The position numbers were made by a program, and so were the translations under genes. From Zygnema cylindricum (Eukaryota > Streptophyta > Zygnematophyceae > Zygnematales > Zygnemataceae): a stretch of 64,000 bases of DNA. The notes below the pieces were generated by a model. It searched no databases and was not told the DNA's origin. It saw only the letters and a list, made by a program, of their open reading frames with translations. Position 1 is the stretch's first letter; each line of letters starts with the position of its first letter. The stretch covers positions 177,235 through 241,234 of the forward strand of contig JBBHKE010000999.1 in the NCBI GenBank assembly GCA_037447655.1, written 5' to 3'. This document shows, piece by piece, positions 1-11,381 of the stretch.

Positions 1-909
1 TTAGACACTCATGATTTTTCCTTTTCCATTCATTTGATGTTTCGGCCAAGGTACCGTCCACCACATCCATTAGCTCCATCATCTCGAAGTAGCTCTCGAG
101 CGCACACTTCCAATAGTGATATTTTGATCAATCAAATATAGGTAGCCATGGGTGTGGGCCCATAACGTGTTGTCCATAGCTTATTTCAGCCATGGATTAC
201 TCACGGAAACACCCACAGACTACCTCAAAAAGAGTTGTGTTTCAGACGACACAGATTACTCCACACTAAACAAAATGATATCAAACTTCACCAATATGCA
301 GTATAACAAATACATTGTAAACTCTCAAAGTTATAGCCAAATCCACCAGGGCATCTAGGAGATATAGGCTCTAGAGTTTCCCAAAAATAGCTGACAGCTT
401 CACAAACTAACCACTTAGACTGTTCACAGAATCTTACAGAGATTCTGAAATACAATGAAACTTCACACACGTATAGATTCTATATCATAGAATAACTCCA
501 CAAAGTTTCACATGAAAGCACCAATCAGAGTGATCACACCAACAGGTCAAAGATGCAGAAAACAGTTTGCCATTACTTTGATTAACTTGACTGCGATACA
601 TAAAATAATCTAAGTCCCGCAAGTTATACTCAGAGTACGGAGGTATACCAGCCGTACTGTATCTACTCTAATAACCTAACTAGTCAAAAGGACAAACCTC
701 TGTTGTACATAATATTTACACCGTACTCTTCGTATGTCAGAAACTAAGCTACCACTAAGCAACCACTAAGCTACCACTATCGTTTAATCATCATTACTTG
801 AAATCTATCCTATTCATATTATCCGTAGTTGCGCTTGCTGCGCTGGCTGCGCTTTCCGTACGGATCATAAAAATAGCCGCAACTGCGTTGACTTAACTGC
901 GTCGCAGCT
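1..909. other. intergenic, no gene recognised
   Basis: AT-rich sequence with only short open frames that show no family resemblance and no convincing splice pattern. From about 830 the sequence becomes rich in GCTGCG/TGCGCT words that lead into the hairpin repeat at 910-1085. Confidence 0.5.
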
Positions 910-1085
910 GCTCCGTACCGGCGGCGCCTATTTCAACATTCCGTTTATTTTACATCGGATCGCTTTGCGATCCGCCGTCCATTTTTCATTGCTTGTTCAC
1001 ACCACTCAATGAGTCTTTTACGTAACTTTAATTATCAATCCGTTTGCTCCCCCAATCCGTGAATCTATTCAAACCTCCATATTAA
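910..1085 (+). repeat. hairpin-bearing dispersed repeat, copy 1
   Basis: This stretch is a diverged copy of 41559-41780 in the same orientation. Both contain the hairpin CGGATCGC-TTT/TTC-GCGATCCG (here 956-974), then CCGTCCATTT, then a CTCCCCCAATC block and a CCTCC end. Outside the hairpin many bases differ; the hairpin arms are identical apart from the loop. No coding frame is conserved. The family is not one I recognise. Confidence 0.7.
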
Positions 1086-1124
1086 ATCCAATTAGCAGTT
1101 ACGCACGAAATTGACTTTTCAAAA

Positions 1125-1725
1125 CAACAGGAAGAGGTAGAGGGAGAGGGGAAGGGAGAGGGAGATGGAGAGGGAGATAGTGCAGCAAACGATTAGAATG
1201 AGAGGGAGAGGGAAAAATAAAAGGAAAAAGAGAGGTAGAAAGAGTGCGGAAGTAGTAGGGAAAAGGGGAGGGAGAGAGGGAGAGTGAGAGGGGGATGGAA
1301 GTGCGGCAAATCGACAGGGTGAGAAGGAAAGGGTAAGGGAGAGGGATAGGGAGAGATAGTGGTAGATTGAGAGGCTGAGGGAGAGGGAGAGATAGCGACA
1401 TATTGAAAAGGTAAGGAAGGGGGAGGGTATAAGGTAAAAGGAGAGAATGCGGCATATTGTGAGGGTGATAGAGAGAGGGAGAGGGGAAAGGAGAGGGAAA
1501 GGGGCAGGGAGAGATAGCGACACAAAGAGGGAAGGGGAGAGAGAGAGAGAGAGATGGATAAAAATAGTGCGGGAGATCGAGAGGGTGAGAGGGAAAGGGT
1601 TAAGGAGGCAGAGAGGGAGAGATGGTAGTAGATGGAGAGAGGGAGGAGAGGGAGAGGGAGAGGGGGAAGGAGAGAGAGCGACTAATCGAAAGGGTAAGAG
1701 GGAGATACACGAGAGGGAAACATGC
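1125..1725 (+). repeat. polypurine tract (GGGAGA-rich)
   Basis: About 600 bases almost entirely of A and G on this strand, built from imperfect GAGAGG, GGGAGA and GAGGGA words and broken by short blocks such as GCGGCA and ATCGAGAGGGTGAG that recur every 60-120 bases. Long open frames here (Ser/Leu/Pro-rich on one strand, Arg/Glu/Gly-rich on the other) are products of composition, not genes. Confidence 0.85.
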
Positions 1726-2440
1726 CATTCAGCACCAAGACAGTCTCATCAAGTCCTTACATAATAGAAAACAAATCATTCAACGATAATGCACTCTCGT
1801 CACTGAGTACAATAAGGGAGAGAGAGCCAGATAAATTCAAAATAAGAGTTAAATGACATAAAAATACTTGTAAATTGAAAATAGTGTGACAACAAAAAAA
1901 TGAGAGGGAGAGATAGCGGCAGATCAAGGAATTGGGGAGTGGGAGAGGAAGAGGGGGAGGGAGATAGTGCGGCAGATCGAGAGGGTGAGAAAGAGAGGGA
2001 GGGGGAGAGGGAGAAAGAGAGGGAGAGGGAAGAGGAGAAGAAAAGGGAAAGAGAAAAAGAGAAGGAGAGGGAAAGGGAGAGGGAAGGGGGGTGGAGTCAA
2101 TGATGAGGGAAACGAAGGACGCCAAATATGACGAGGGCGAAAGAGTCGCCACACGCGAATCCATGGAAGTGAAATGGAATTGGTAGCGGCATTTTTGCCT
2201 GCTTCCCCTTCAAACGAAAAAATATTGCCAAAATGAGGGCGTAGCGTTAGATCCCTAAGAAAAAAAAAATGTTTGGTTGGATGTGATTCCACCAAAAAAA
2301 TATCCATTTTTCTCTGGATAGTCCCCATTTGGCGTTACTTCGACCCAAATATCACCAAGGACAAATGTTGTATTTTTATTCTATTTATTTTACCCATTAA
2401 CTGTAATTTGTAGTACTTTTGTCACTTTGACCCCTTATTA
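1726..2440. other. intergenic with second polypurine block
   Basis: A further GAGAGGGA-type purine tract lies at 1899-2098 with the same recurring non-purine block (GCGGCAGATC) seen in the first tract, so the two are probably one array split by about 170 bases of ordinary sequence. No gene is seen between it and the target duplication of the copia element at 2441. Confidence 0.6.
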
Positions 2441-2445
2441 ACATA

Positions 2446-3444
2446 TGTTGTTTTTGAAAGCTTTGTCTTCAGTATATAGACCTGTGAGGGAAGCCTAAGT
2501 ACTTAGAATATTTTTGGTGTAGTTTGAAATGTAATACTAACCTTAAATAGTGTGACAGTAGAATGTTTTCTCAAAGAGTATTAGTACGGTCACATATACA
2601 CGCGTCGGCTTTTTAGACAGTGCAGGAAATGCGAAATGGACATGGCCACATGTCATCCATCGGACCACTGAATTCGTCGGATCGGGCGGATGGAAATTAA
2701 ACTAGACATTTGGGAATAGTGATACCAAAAGACAAATATCAGACGTTGATTCGTATCAGATTAACGGCGAGAATTCTGGGGGGGACCACAGATGACAAGG
2801 AGCTTCGTAAGCGTCCCAGATAGTCGTACAAGTTTACCACAGCAGGTTGGAAGTATTTGAGGTTGCTGACTAAGCAAGCAACATTATGTGTACGACATCA
2901 GATTCTAAATACCTGAAGAGATTGTTTTTGTAGCGTAGCACTTTAGGAAATAGTGTTTCACTATTCACTTTTAGGCTAGTTGGATTTAGGTTTTTAGAAG
3001 TAAACTAGTGTACCTTGTCGTACTATCGTACACTACTACTACTTTGGGTACTGACATCTGATTGGCTAATAGGTAGTAAATGCTCTCTCAGAGTATAAAG
3101 ATTAGGACTTAGAAATATTCTTGTATCCAGTTTTGAGATAAAGAAACCAAAAGGCAGTTTTATCGAAACTTGCAAGTCATGTATCTTATAGTCTACTAGG
3201 TCAATTTGGCTGTAATTTTTGGAGTTAACAGTATGTATATTGAGGCTTTTATGTCCTGGGTTTTGTGTTAATTAGATCTGTGAGTCAGGATCTATAGTGT
3301 GGTAAATTTCAGTAAAACTGTGTAGTGGTAGACTTGTGATTTACAGTGTTTTGTGAGGACTTCTTGAAAAGCTTCTGCTTAAGCTATGTCTACTTCTACC
3401 ACTACTGCTGCAGCTCCACCTGCACCAGTTGTCATAGAACAGCA
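2446..3444 (+). repeat. 5' LTR of element A
   Basis: 999 bases matching 7604-8601. It starts TGTTGTTTTTG and ends AACAGCA. The end is fixed by the target duplication, which directly follows the matching point in the 3' LTR, and by the primer-binding site beginning next door. The last 59 bases carry an ATG (3386) in frame with gag. Confidence 0.93.
3060..3110 (+). promoter_or_regulatory. LTR promoter of element A (CCAAT and TATA)
   Basis: GATTGGCTAAT (an inverted CCAAT box) at about 3060-3070 is followed by TATAAAG at 3094-3100 and then by AGGACTTAGAAA. The same trio is in the 3' LTR near 8217-8268. The AGGACTTA motif recurs in the LTRs of the other copia families in this window and may mark the transcription start. 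Confidence 0.55.
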
Positions 3445-4340
3445 AGTTATGGGCCTGTTTTCAAAGATTCATTTTTTTAACGATCAAAAGTATGCTTACT
3501 AGGTGGATATGGTTGAGTCACATTTTGAATATGCAGGTCTACTACACATTCTGGATGAATCACTTGATGAAGCTGATCCAACGTGGGCGAAGAAGAATTC
3601 ACATGCTCGAAATACTCTCAAACTCTGCCTTTCGAAAAACATGGTCATGTCGAGGATCAAAATGAAAAAGGCGATCGACATATGGAAGTCTCTAAAGATT
3701 TCTTATAAGAAAGCGAATGTTCAGGAAGAACTCCTGTTGGCTGGAAAAATATGGGACTACAAATACTCGGGGGGAACAATGGCCGAGTATACCGACAATT
3801 TCATAGCTCTCATTGATGCTCATGCTTGTGCTGGAGGATCTTTTCTTGAATTCCAGCAAGCTGCACTAATAATTAGGGGTGTTCCTAGTAGCATGATAGA
3901 TGCATCTGCTAAATTGAAAAAGAATGATAAGTCTAGCTGGACTCTTCAGTTAGCTATTAATATTATATTTGAAAAAGAGTCTACGTTAAAGATTCTTAGT
4001 GGTGAAAAGAGCGTAGAAGCATTCAACACTGACTTGGACAGGAAAGGACAGTTTAATCATGGAAGAAATTAGTTTAATCTGCAAAAGAATCAGTTTCATC
4101 AGAATTTAGGTCAGTTTAAACACTTTAATCAAGGTCAGAATAGACAGTCTTTCACTGCTTGTTTTTACTGTTCAGAAAAGAGGTCATGGTTATAGGTACT
4201 GTCCTAAACTATACTAGGCAAATGAGACAGGATTATATAGGCCAGGATGGCAACAGAGTCAATTTAACCAAAGCTTTTTTGGTCAGCAGTTACAGAACAA
4301 CTCCTTAATTTCATCATCTGTCACTGAGGAGGATGAGTTC
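3386..4340 (+). pseudogene. gag of element A, broken
   Basis: The frame opens at ATG 3386 inside the LTR, with a Ser/Thr/Ala/Pro-rich start, runs through the primer-binding site (second ATG at 3449) and into a capsid-like domain ending at 4072. A TAG at 3500-3502 interrupts it where related elements have Trp (context FxxxxYW), consistent with TGG to TAG. Beyond 4072 a CCHC zinc knuckle (C-x2-C-x4-H-x4-C) is visible at about 4160-4205 but carries a one-base frameshift between its second Cys and the His. In related element D, gag and pol share one frame; here stops and shifts separate them. Confidence 0.85.
3445..3456 (+). other. primer-binding site, initiator tRNA-Met anticodon arm
   Basis: AGTTATGGGCCT directly follows the LTR. 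It matches the first part of the site in elements B, C, D and F (GGTTATGGGCCCACC) with two mismatches. That sequence is complementary to the anticodon arm of initiator tRNA-Met, as in Drosophila copia, whose primer is a tRNA fragment cut in the anticodon loop. Here the site lies inside the open gag frame. Confidence 0.75.
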
Positions 4341-7300
4341 TTGAGCTTCATTGAGCAGGATGATTCGGAGCTATTTGCAATTGCGGCGGCAATGGAAGGC
4401 TCGAAGGACACTAGGTGGATAATGGACACCGGAGCATCAGCACATATGTGTTGGAACAAGTCACTTTTTACCAATCTGAAGTCAACACCTACAAGAAATA
4501 TTTACTATGCTTGTGGAATGAGTGTGCAGACATCTGCACAGGGTGATGTCTCATTGCTGGTAAATGTAGGAGGGAAACCAGTAGAAAGAACACTTCATAA
4601 TGTTTTATTTGTTCCTGATTTAAAAAAGAACCTTTTTTCTACATCTTTGGTTGAGAGTAAAGGTTTTGAGGTCTCCCTTAAAGGAGGTAGGCAGGTTGTG
4701 AGCAAGCTAGGCAAAATAGCAGTCACAGGAACTAGAGATGCAAGCAAAATGTACCGTATGGATATGGTTGATTCTAAAGAAAATGATGTTCTATATTCTG
4801 GTGTACAATCTGAGAATGAATTATGGCATAAAAGACTAGGCCATGTCAACCATGATAGCTTAACAAAAATGGTCAAAGCTTGTAAAATATAGGGTGTTTC
4901 ACTAACAAATAAGCCAGTAAAAAAATGTGATGGTTGCTCTTTAGGCAAGATCATAAGTCGCCTTTTCCCCAGCAATCAGATCACAGATCAACAAAAGTCT
5001 TACAACTTATTCATTCGGATGTTCAGGGACCAGCACAGGTGCCATCTGCTAAGGGGGTTCGTTTCATGGTTGCTTTTATAGACGATTTCTCTCGGTACAC
5101 AAAAGTCTACTTCATGAAAGAAAAGAGTGAAGTGTTCGTCCACTTCAAACATTACAAGGCTTGGGTGGAGAAACTGCATGGAGTTCCGATTGTGGAACTC
5201 AGATTGGATAATGGAGGAGAGTTTATGTCAAAAGAATTTGAAAACTTTCTGTTAGATGAAGGGATTTATCGTCAGCTAACAGTTCCTTACACTCCTCAGC
5301 AAAATGGTGTTTCTGAGAGATTAAACAGGACAATTACAGAATGTGCTAGATCTATGCTAGCTGAAAAGAATATAGATCTGAAATTCTGGGCTGAGGCCGC
5401 AAATTGTGTAGTCTATATCAAAAACAGGATTGCATCTCTTTCAGTCACTACTACCTCTTTAGAACTATGGACAGGTAGGAAACCAGACGTAAGTCATTTC
5501 AGGGTATTTGGCAGTAAATGCTTTATTCTAAACACATCCCCAAATACATGGAAAATGGAAGCAAAAGGTCTACCAAGTATTCTTATGGGGTATGATGATA
5601 ATTCAAAGGGTTATAGAGTTTATGTTTTAGAAAAGCATAAGATATTAGTGTCTAGGAACATTATTATAAAAGATGAGTCAGAATCAGCAGATATTTTTTC
5701 TAGGACAGAAACTCAAGTTGCTGTAAAATCTCAAGACTATGTTATTTTTGACGCACAGAAAAACAGTGTTCTACCAACCTGTTCAGCAACCTCTTGCAGA
5801 TCCCGTAATTTCAAGAACTCAAGTTCCCCTCCAACAACAAATGGAGCAAGGAGAACAGTTACATGATCAGTCACAGCCAGCTGCAAGGCAGCAAAGAAAC
5901 GAAAGACTTCCATCAGTCTCAGCCTCACAATTTCCGGGGGGAAAGAGAACTAGCATTCGCCTCCAATCAAGTTCCCACTTTGGCTATTCTGCTAACCGAA
6001 AAGAACCTCAGACCATCCGGGAGGCTTTCTCTTCACCAGAAAGAACTCACTGGATTCAAGCGGCAAACGATGAAATGAAGTCTATAATGGAAGCCCAAAC
6101 GTGGGAGCTGGTTGATCTACCTCCGGACCAGAAAGCCATCGGAAGTAAATGGGTTTTTAAAGTAAAATTAAATCCATATGGCACGTTTGAACGGTACAAG
6201 GCCAGACTTATGGCCAAAGTTTACAATCAGAAAAAGGGAATCGACTTTGAGGAAACTTTCTCTCCAGTGGTAAGGTTTCCAATTGTCAGAATCTTACTCA
6301 GTATAGCTGCTATTGAAAACATGGAAGTCCATCAGATGGACGTTAAGACAACTTTTTTTCATGGAGAGCTGGAAAAAACTATTTATATGCAGCAACCAGA
6401 AATGTATGTAGAAAATGGAAAAGAAAATCTAGTAGGTAAACTGATGAAATCCTTGTATGGGCTTAAACAAGCCCCCTGACTGTGGAACCTAAAGTTAGAT
6501 GAGTTCCTTACCAAACTAGGTTTCAAAAGAATCAGTTCAGACCATTCTGTTTATGTTTTACAAGGAGAGGATGGAATACTGTATATTGCTGTTTATATAG
6601 ATGATTTGCTTCTTATCAGCAAATCCATGGATGAAATAAATAGGATCAAGAGAGCACTAAAATCAAGGTTTGAGATGAAAGACCTCGGTGAGGCCAAAAA
6701 CATTTTAGGAATATAAGTAGAGAGAGATAGAAGTAAGAGGCAAATCATGTTAACTCAAAAGGAGGCTATAAGTTCCATGCTTGAAAAGTTTGAAATGAAA
6801 GAGGCTAAAGGATGTGTCACTGCTATGGAATACAGACAGAAATTAGAGGGAGTTGACTGTGAGTCAGGCATTCTAGTTGATGAGATGCAAGAGTCAGGGG
6901 AGGAGGAGTTCATGGCCCCAAAACCATATAGGCAGGTAGTTTGATCTATTACCTATTTTATGAACTGTACTAGGCCGGATGTGGCAGCAGCGGTTGGAGC
7001 GTTGAGTAGAAGTCTTCAAAACCTAAAAATGGCAGATTGGGAAGCTGCAAAAAGAGTCCTGAGGTATTTGGTAGGAACTCGGAATCTTAAACTTGTCCTC
7101 GGAGGAGGAGAAGTCAAGCTGAAAACTTGGAGTGATGCGAGTTATGGAGACATGCCCAGTAGGAAATCCACCACTGGATTTGTTCTACAGATTGGCAATG
7201 GTACCTGCTGCTAGAGCAGCAAACTTCAGAAGGTCACTGCCCAGTCAACTATGAAATCTGAATATATGGCAGCAAGTTCTGCCCTCAAGGAACTCCTGTG

Positions 7301-7598
7301 GGTAAAAGCACTTTTGCAGGAATTGGGACATATGCAAACTGGTCCTTAAGTCATCTAGTGCGACAACCACGTAGCAATTGCCATAGCCTCTAACCCCAGC
7401 CATCACTTTAAGAGCAAACATATGGATATCAGACTGCATTTTGGCCGTAAAAATGTGCTTGCAAAGGTCATTAAAATGTGTTATTTGCCGGATGAAAACA
7501 TGGTTGCAGATATGCTAACTAAAGCTCTTCCTGCACCTAAATTACAGTTTTGCTGAAAGGCTATTGGTCCTATTAAGTAACTGAGACTAAAGCTTTAG
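4341..7598 (+). pseudogene. pol of element A (PR-IN-RT-RH), broken
   Basis: Protease: MDTGAS near 4425. GAG-pre-integrase: LWHKRLGHV near 4823, ending in a TAG at 4890. A frameshift follows near 4945. Integrase: catalytic Asp in IHSDVQG, Asp in RLDNGGE and Glu in NGVSERLN, all present. RT: SKWVFK and YIDDLL near 6597. RNase H: WSDASYGD near 7130 and STMKSEYMA. The RT/RNase H part is one frame interrupted by TGA 6477, TAA 6714, TGA 6942, TAG 7212 and more stops near 7350. Most stops fit C-to-T or G-to-A changes in codons that are Arg, Gln, Gly or Trp in the sister elements, the pattern expected of methyl-cytosine decay. It cannot yield full enzyme. Confidence 0.92.
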
Positions 7599-7603
7599 GG
7601 AAG
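7588..7603 (+). other. polypurine tract of element A
   Basis: Sequence ending GCTTTAGGGAAG directly before the TG of the 3' LTR. This is where plus-strand priming occurs in LTR elements. The run is weaker than the AAAATAAGGGGAG of elements B, C and D. Confidence 0.6.
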
Positions 7604-8601
7604 TGTTGTTTTTGAAAGCTTTATCTTCAGTATATAGAGTTGTGAGGGAAGCCTAAGTACTTAGAATATTTTTGGTGTAGTTTGAAATGTGATACTTACC
7701 TTAAATAGTGTGACAGTAGAATGTTTTCTCAAAGAGTATTAGTACGGTCACATATACACGCGTCGGCTTTTTAGACAGTGCAGGAAATGCGGAATGGACA
7801 TGGCCACATGTCATCTATCGGACGACTGAATTCGTCGGATCGAGTGGACGAAAATTAAACCAGACATCTGGGAACACTATACCAAAAGACAAATATCAGA
7901 CGTTGATTCGTATCAGATTAACGGCGAGAATTTTGAGGGGGGCCATAGATGACGAGGAGCTTTGTAAGCGTCCCAGATGGTCGTACAAGTTTACCACAGC
8001 AGGTTGGAAGTATTTGAGGTTGCTGACTAAGCAAGCAACATTATGTGTACGACATCAGATTGTAAATACCTGAAGAGATTGTTTTTGTAGCGTAGCACTT
8101 TAGGAAATAGTGTTTCACTATTCACTTTTAGGCTAGTTGGATTTAGGTTTTTGGAAGTACACTAGTGTACCTTGTCGTACTATCGTACAGTACTACTATT
8201 CTGGGTACTGACATCTGATTGGCTAATAGGTAGTAGATGCTCTCTCAGAGTATAAAGATTAGGACTTAGAAATATTCTTGTATCCAGTTTTGAGATAAGG
8301 AAACCAAAAGGCAATTTTTGGGAAACTTACAGGTCCTGTATCTTATGGTATACATGGTCAATTTGGCTGTAATTTTTGGAGTTAACAGTATGTATGTTGA
8401 GGTTTTTATGTGCTGAGTCTAGTGTTAATTGCATTTGTGAGTTAGGGTGAATAGTGTGGTAAATTTCAGTAAAACTGTGTAGTGTTAGGTTGGTGATTTA
8501 CAGTGCTTTGTGAGGACTTCTTGAAAAGCTTCTACTTAAGCTATATCTACTTCTACCACTACTGCTGCACCTCCACCTGCACTTGTTGTCATACAACAAC
8601 A
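7604..8601 (+). repeat. 3' LTR of element A
   Basis: 998 bases from TGTTG to ACAACA, matching the 5' LTR. ACATA at 8602-8606 repeats the five bases before the 5' LTR and fixes the end. It also carries the end of the gag-start segment (Ser/Thr/Pro-rich codons), with ATA in place of ATG at the start codon. Confidence 0.93.
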
Positions 8602-8606
8602 ACATA

Positions 8607-9179
8607 CACATTAATACTAATTCATGGTGAAATCAAGTCTAAGCACCATATTAAAATAAACATTTAGGAAAAAATCGTTCCTTTCCACCGAAACAAGATA
8701 GACATTGACTTTAATTGGACACAAAACATATTATAGTGTTAATATAAACGGAATAGCGAAAAATAACATGAAGTAAGGGTTTGCAGTGTTAAGACGTTGT
8801 ATGTGGGCGTGTAACTATACATAGTTTTATTATTTACATGAAATTTTGTGACTTCCCAGATGCGAATTTATTTTATATTCACACTTCAAACGAAGAGATT
8901 GTAGGGGAATGTGTGCGAACGTGGTTTTTGGCGACGAGGTTGAACCCTTTTTTTAGGGCACTTTCGTATGCATGTGCGTATGATTTCAAATTTATTTTTT
9001 TAGGTTTCACCTAAAAAAATTATATTTATGTACGATTTGACATCAACCGTACACCACACAAATTACATATTACTGTACTTTCGGACTTCACGCCATTTTG
9101 TACGGTACATCAATTAACGTCAAAGAAAAATTAAAATAACGTATCCTATTTCGGGAAAAAAATCAAAATTTTGAGAACC
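8607..9179. other. repeat-derived intergenic sequence
   Basis: No gene. About 8940-9120 resembles the reverse complement of 44890-45060, inside a TACACCG-family element (shared words: ATTTATGTACG, GGTGTACGG/CCGTACACCAC, AAATTT runs). With the family's right end at 10163-10187 this suggests an older element of that family into which the hAT element at 9188 inserted. A left end is not clear. Confidence 0.4.
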
Positions 9180-9187
9180 CAAATTAG

Positions 9188-10143
9188 TACTGTTGTGTAT
9201 CGGTAAGGATTCGTCGATAACCAATATGGGCTTTTTTTTCGGGTAGCCGATAATCGATATATTGGTACGATATATCGTTATCGGTGTTATAAACGATAAA
9301 TAACCGAAATTTATCAGTTATTATCGCCGATAACACGGATATCGATAACTATCGGCGATATCTGTATGGACAGTATAAATAAATGTACGGCCAGTACAAT
9401 CAACTGTACGTGTTATTCCCCGGACGCGCCCTACTCATAACCCCTATCTATTGAGGTGTCTACCAATCAGATTGTTGCATTGTACAGTTGTACAAACACT
9501 GGAAGTACAATAGGCGTCATAAGATATGTACGGTTTTAGTACGGATCTAGTAAAAATGATGTACCTTTCACATTCGACGCCATGGCTTTGTCTCTTTTTT
9601 CCTAGGGATCTAATGGGGACTTGCCACGTGTCAATCTGTTAGTTTTTTTAGCACAAGCTGCCAAAAGAGCCATTTCGCGATGTCGGCGCTCACGCTGGCT
9701 ATCCGCTCGTGTTTTCTCATTCGAAGTCGTTCGTCTGATTCCGGCGGCGCGGTGAATGTTATTTTGTGTCTGTTGTACTTTTTTTCGAGCGTCCTTTTTC
9801 CGTTCTATGTTCACCAGTTTGTCTTTACAATTCCGTACGTTGCCGTAAAATTTATTTTCAAATAACCGGCCAACATTTATTTGTTGCGTTGTCCATAATA
9901 AATTGCAGTTAAACAGAGACGAAACAGATTCTTATACGTGGCATGCCACGCTACATAAATTCAATAATATAATACAGTATGTTATAAAGTACTATTGTTT
10001 GCATACTATATTTTTTAAAAGTTATCGCCGATATTGAAATTTTTGGTCCCAGACCGATATATCGGAACTTCTGACCCTTCGATAACCAATAACTATCGGT
10101 ATCGGTGTTATCGCGATAATTTTTTTACCGATACACAATACTA
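9188..10143 (-). mobile_element. hAT-type DNA transposon, non-autonomous, copy 1
   Basis: The ends are TACTGTTGTGTATCGG and its complement CCGATACACAATACTA. The flanks are the perfect 8-bp duplication CAAATTAG (9180-9187 and 10144-10151). Eight-base duplications with TAGTG/CAGTG-type ends are typical of hAT. The subterminal regions are full of CGATA/TATCG words that pair within the element. The middle carries a short open frame shared with the copy at 59000-59821, which lies in the opposite orientation. No transposase domain is visible. Confidence 0.88.
9602..9814 (-). CDS. small basic ORF inside hAT element, shared with 59 kb copy
   Basis: A 70-residue frame rich in Arg, Lys and Gln. Residues about 15-65 align with the frame at 59324-59542: shared blocks include QNNI-RAA, RTT, RAD-QRERRH, MA-LAA-AKK and LTRG. 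Nucleotide differences between the two copies include silent and replacing changes, but neither copy has a stop in the shared part. It may be the fossil start of a transposase or merely a frame kept by chance in a young family. No domain is recognised, and the 5' end is uncertain. Confidence 0.3.
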   Translation of the reverse strand: MNIERKKDARKKVQQTQNNIHRAAGIRRTTSNEKTRADSQRERRHREMALLAACAKKTNRLTRGKSPLDP

Positions 10144-10151
10144 CAAATTAG

Positions 10152-10760
10152 TGACCTCGACACTAATAACGATTCGCGTTGTACTAGGCAAAGATCTTAC
10201 AACATTACTGAAACTATCTGACTATGTGTTCAGTAAATAAAGTTGTACCTATCTCCCAGGTGTTCGACATTACGCGTTTTTGTCATTTTCTACTGCCATA
10301 ATAACTCGTGACGAGATTTTGTGGAAGCTGCAGACGGCTAGAAAAGAGAGATGCCGATGTGGCGATATTTCTACAGAATCTGCACAAGAATCACTGTAAT
10401 TAATGCACGCTGGTTAGAGTCTGTACATCTCACTGTAAACAAACCCCGAGGTATATTTGTCGTTTCTATAAAGTTTTTATGTAGTAATTATAATATTGCT
10501 GAAAAAAGCTATAAATGTCAAGGAAATAGATATTAGGTCAAATGTCCATTGTAATTGAGAGCCCTTGGCTGGTTTTCTCTTATAGAGTAGTGGTCCGTAT
10601 AACATTATTTTAGCTGGTCGAATATTTTGTTTGAAAGGTAAAGGGCTCGCAGGTCCGTACCTTCTTTTGGCCGCAGGCTCTCCGTCACAATAGACATTTC
10701 CCCTTACTCTCACACCAGGCGATAGTTATCTATAGTACACGTAAATACAGTACTGTATAT
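10152..10760. other. intergenic, transposon end only
   Basis: CACTAATAACGATTCGCG at 10162-10179 followed by TTGTAC is a right end of the TACACCG family. The remainder has no gene or repeat that I can support. Confidence 0.4.
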
Positions 10761-11373
10761 TACACCGTGAATCATTATTAGCCTTATGTACGCTATATCG
10801 GCACCCTAAATTTTTGACATTAATACCTTAAATAGAATAAATTACACTATTTAAGGAAGTGGACCATAAGCTGCCACGTCTCTTGGCACTAAATTAGAAT
10901 GAATGACGCTAATTTTTTCTTTACAGTAATAATTTTTATACGCTGATAAAGATTCAAGGTGTAGTGTGCTTCACTTGGTTCTAGCACGTGACCAAGAGCC
11001 ATGGGACATCGCGCGCAACCTCAAATTTGTTCTTTCCTGGTCGCATAGTTGACAAATCCTTCGGCATGCGTTCTTGGATCACGTCCGCCACGTCATACGT
11101 TTGCAGATTCATGTTCAATAGTGCCACGTGCAAGTACGTCATTCTAGAGGATGCAATCCGACAAATGTACTACACCTTGAATCGTTAAAAACGTATAAAA
11201 ATTATTAGTGTAAAGAAAAAATTAGCGTCATTCATTCTAATTTAGTGTCATGAGACGTGGCAGATTATGGTCTACGTCTTTAAATAGTGTAATTTATTAT
11301 ATTTAAGGTATCAATGTAAAAATTTTGGGGTGCCGATATAGCGTACATAAGGCTAATAACGATTCATGGTTTA
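10761..11373. mobile_element. TACACCG-family elements as an inverted pair
   Basis: The left arm (10761-10963) and right arm (11171-11373) are inverted copies of about 203 bases, separated by about 207 bases of unique sequence. Each arm itself starts TACACC(G/T)TGAATC and ends in the complement. A third copy of the arm, in the right-arm orientation, is at 60148-60272. Either two small elements sit head to head or the whole is one foldback element. The unique middle has no convincing gene. Confidence 0.75.
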
Positions 11374-11381
11374 AAGTACAC

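Larger units (their letters stand above)
2446..8601 (+). mobile_element. Ty1/copia LTR retrotransposon A, full length, decayed
   Basis: Two direct LTRs of about 1 kb begin TGTTG and end CA. They are flanked by the perfect 5-bp target duplication ACATA (2441-2445 and 8602-8606). Inside, in order: primer-binding site, gag with a zinc knuckle, aspartic protease (DTGAS), GAG-pre-integrase, integrase, reverse transcriptase (YIDD) and RNase H. Protease-integrase-RT-RNase H is the Ty1/copia order. The LTRs differ at scattered positions, so the insertion is not recent. The coding region holds several stops and at least two frameshifts, so this copy is not autonomous. Confidence 0.95.

Noticed and set aside
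152-470. Short overlapping frames near the window start
   Set aside because: Neither strand shows splice signals or any family resemblance; probably chance.
1099-2328. Several overlapping open frames of 60-135 codons on both strands
   Set aside because: All are translations of the polypurine/polypyrimidine tract (Ser-Leu-Pro or Arg-Glu-Gly). No domain, and frames are open on many strands at once because stop codons are rare in such DNA.
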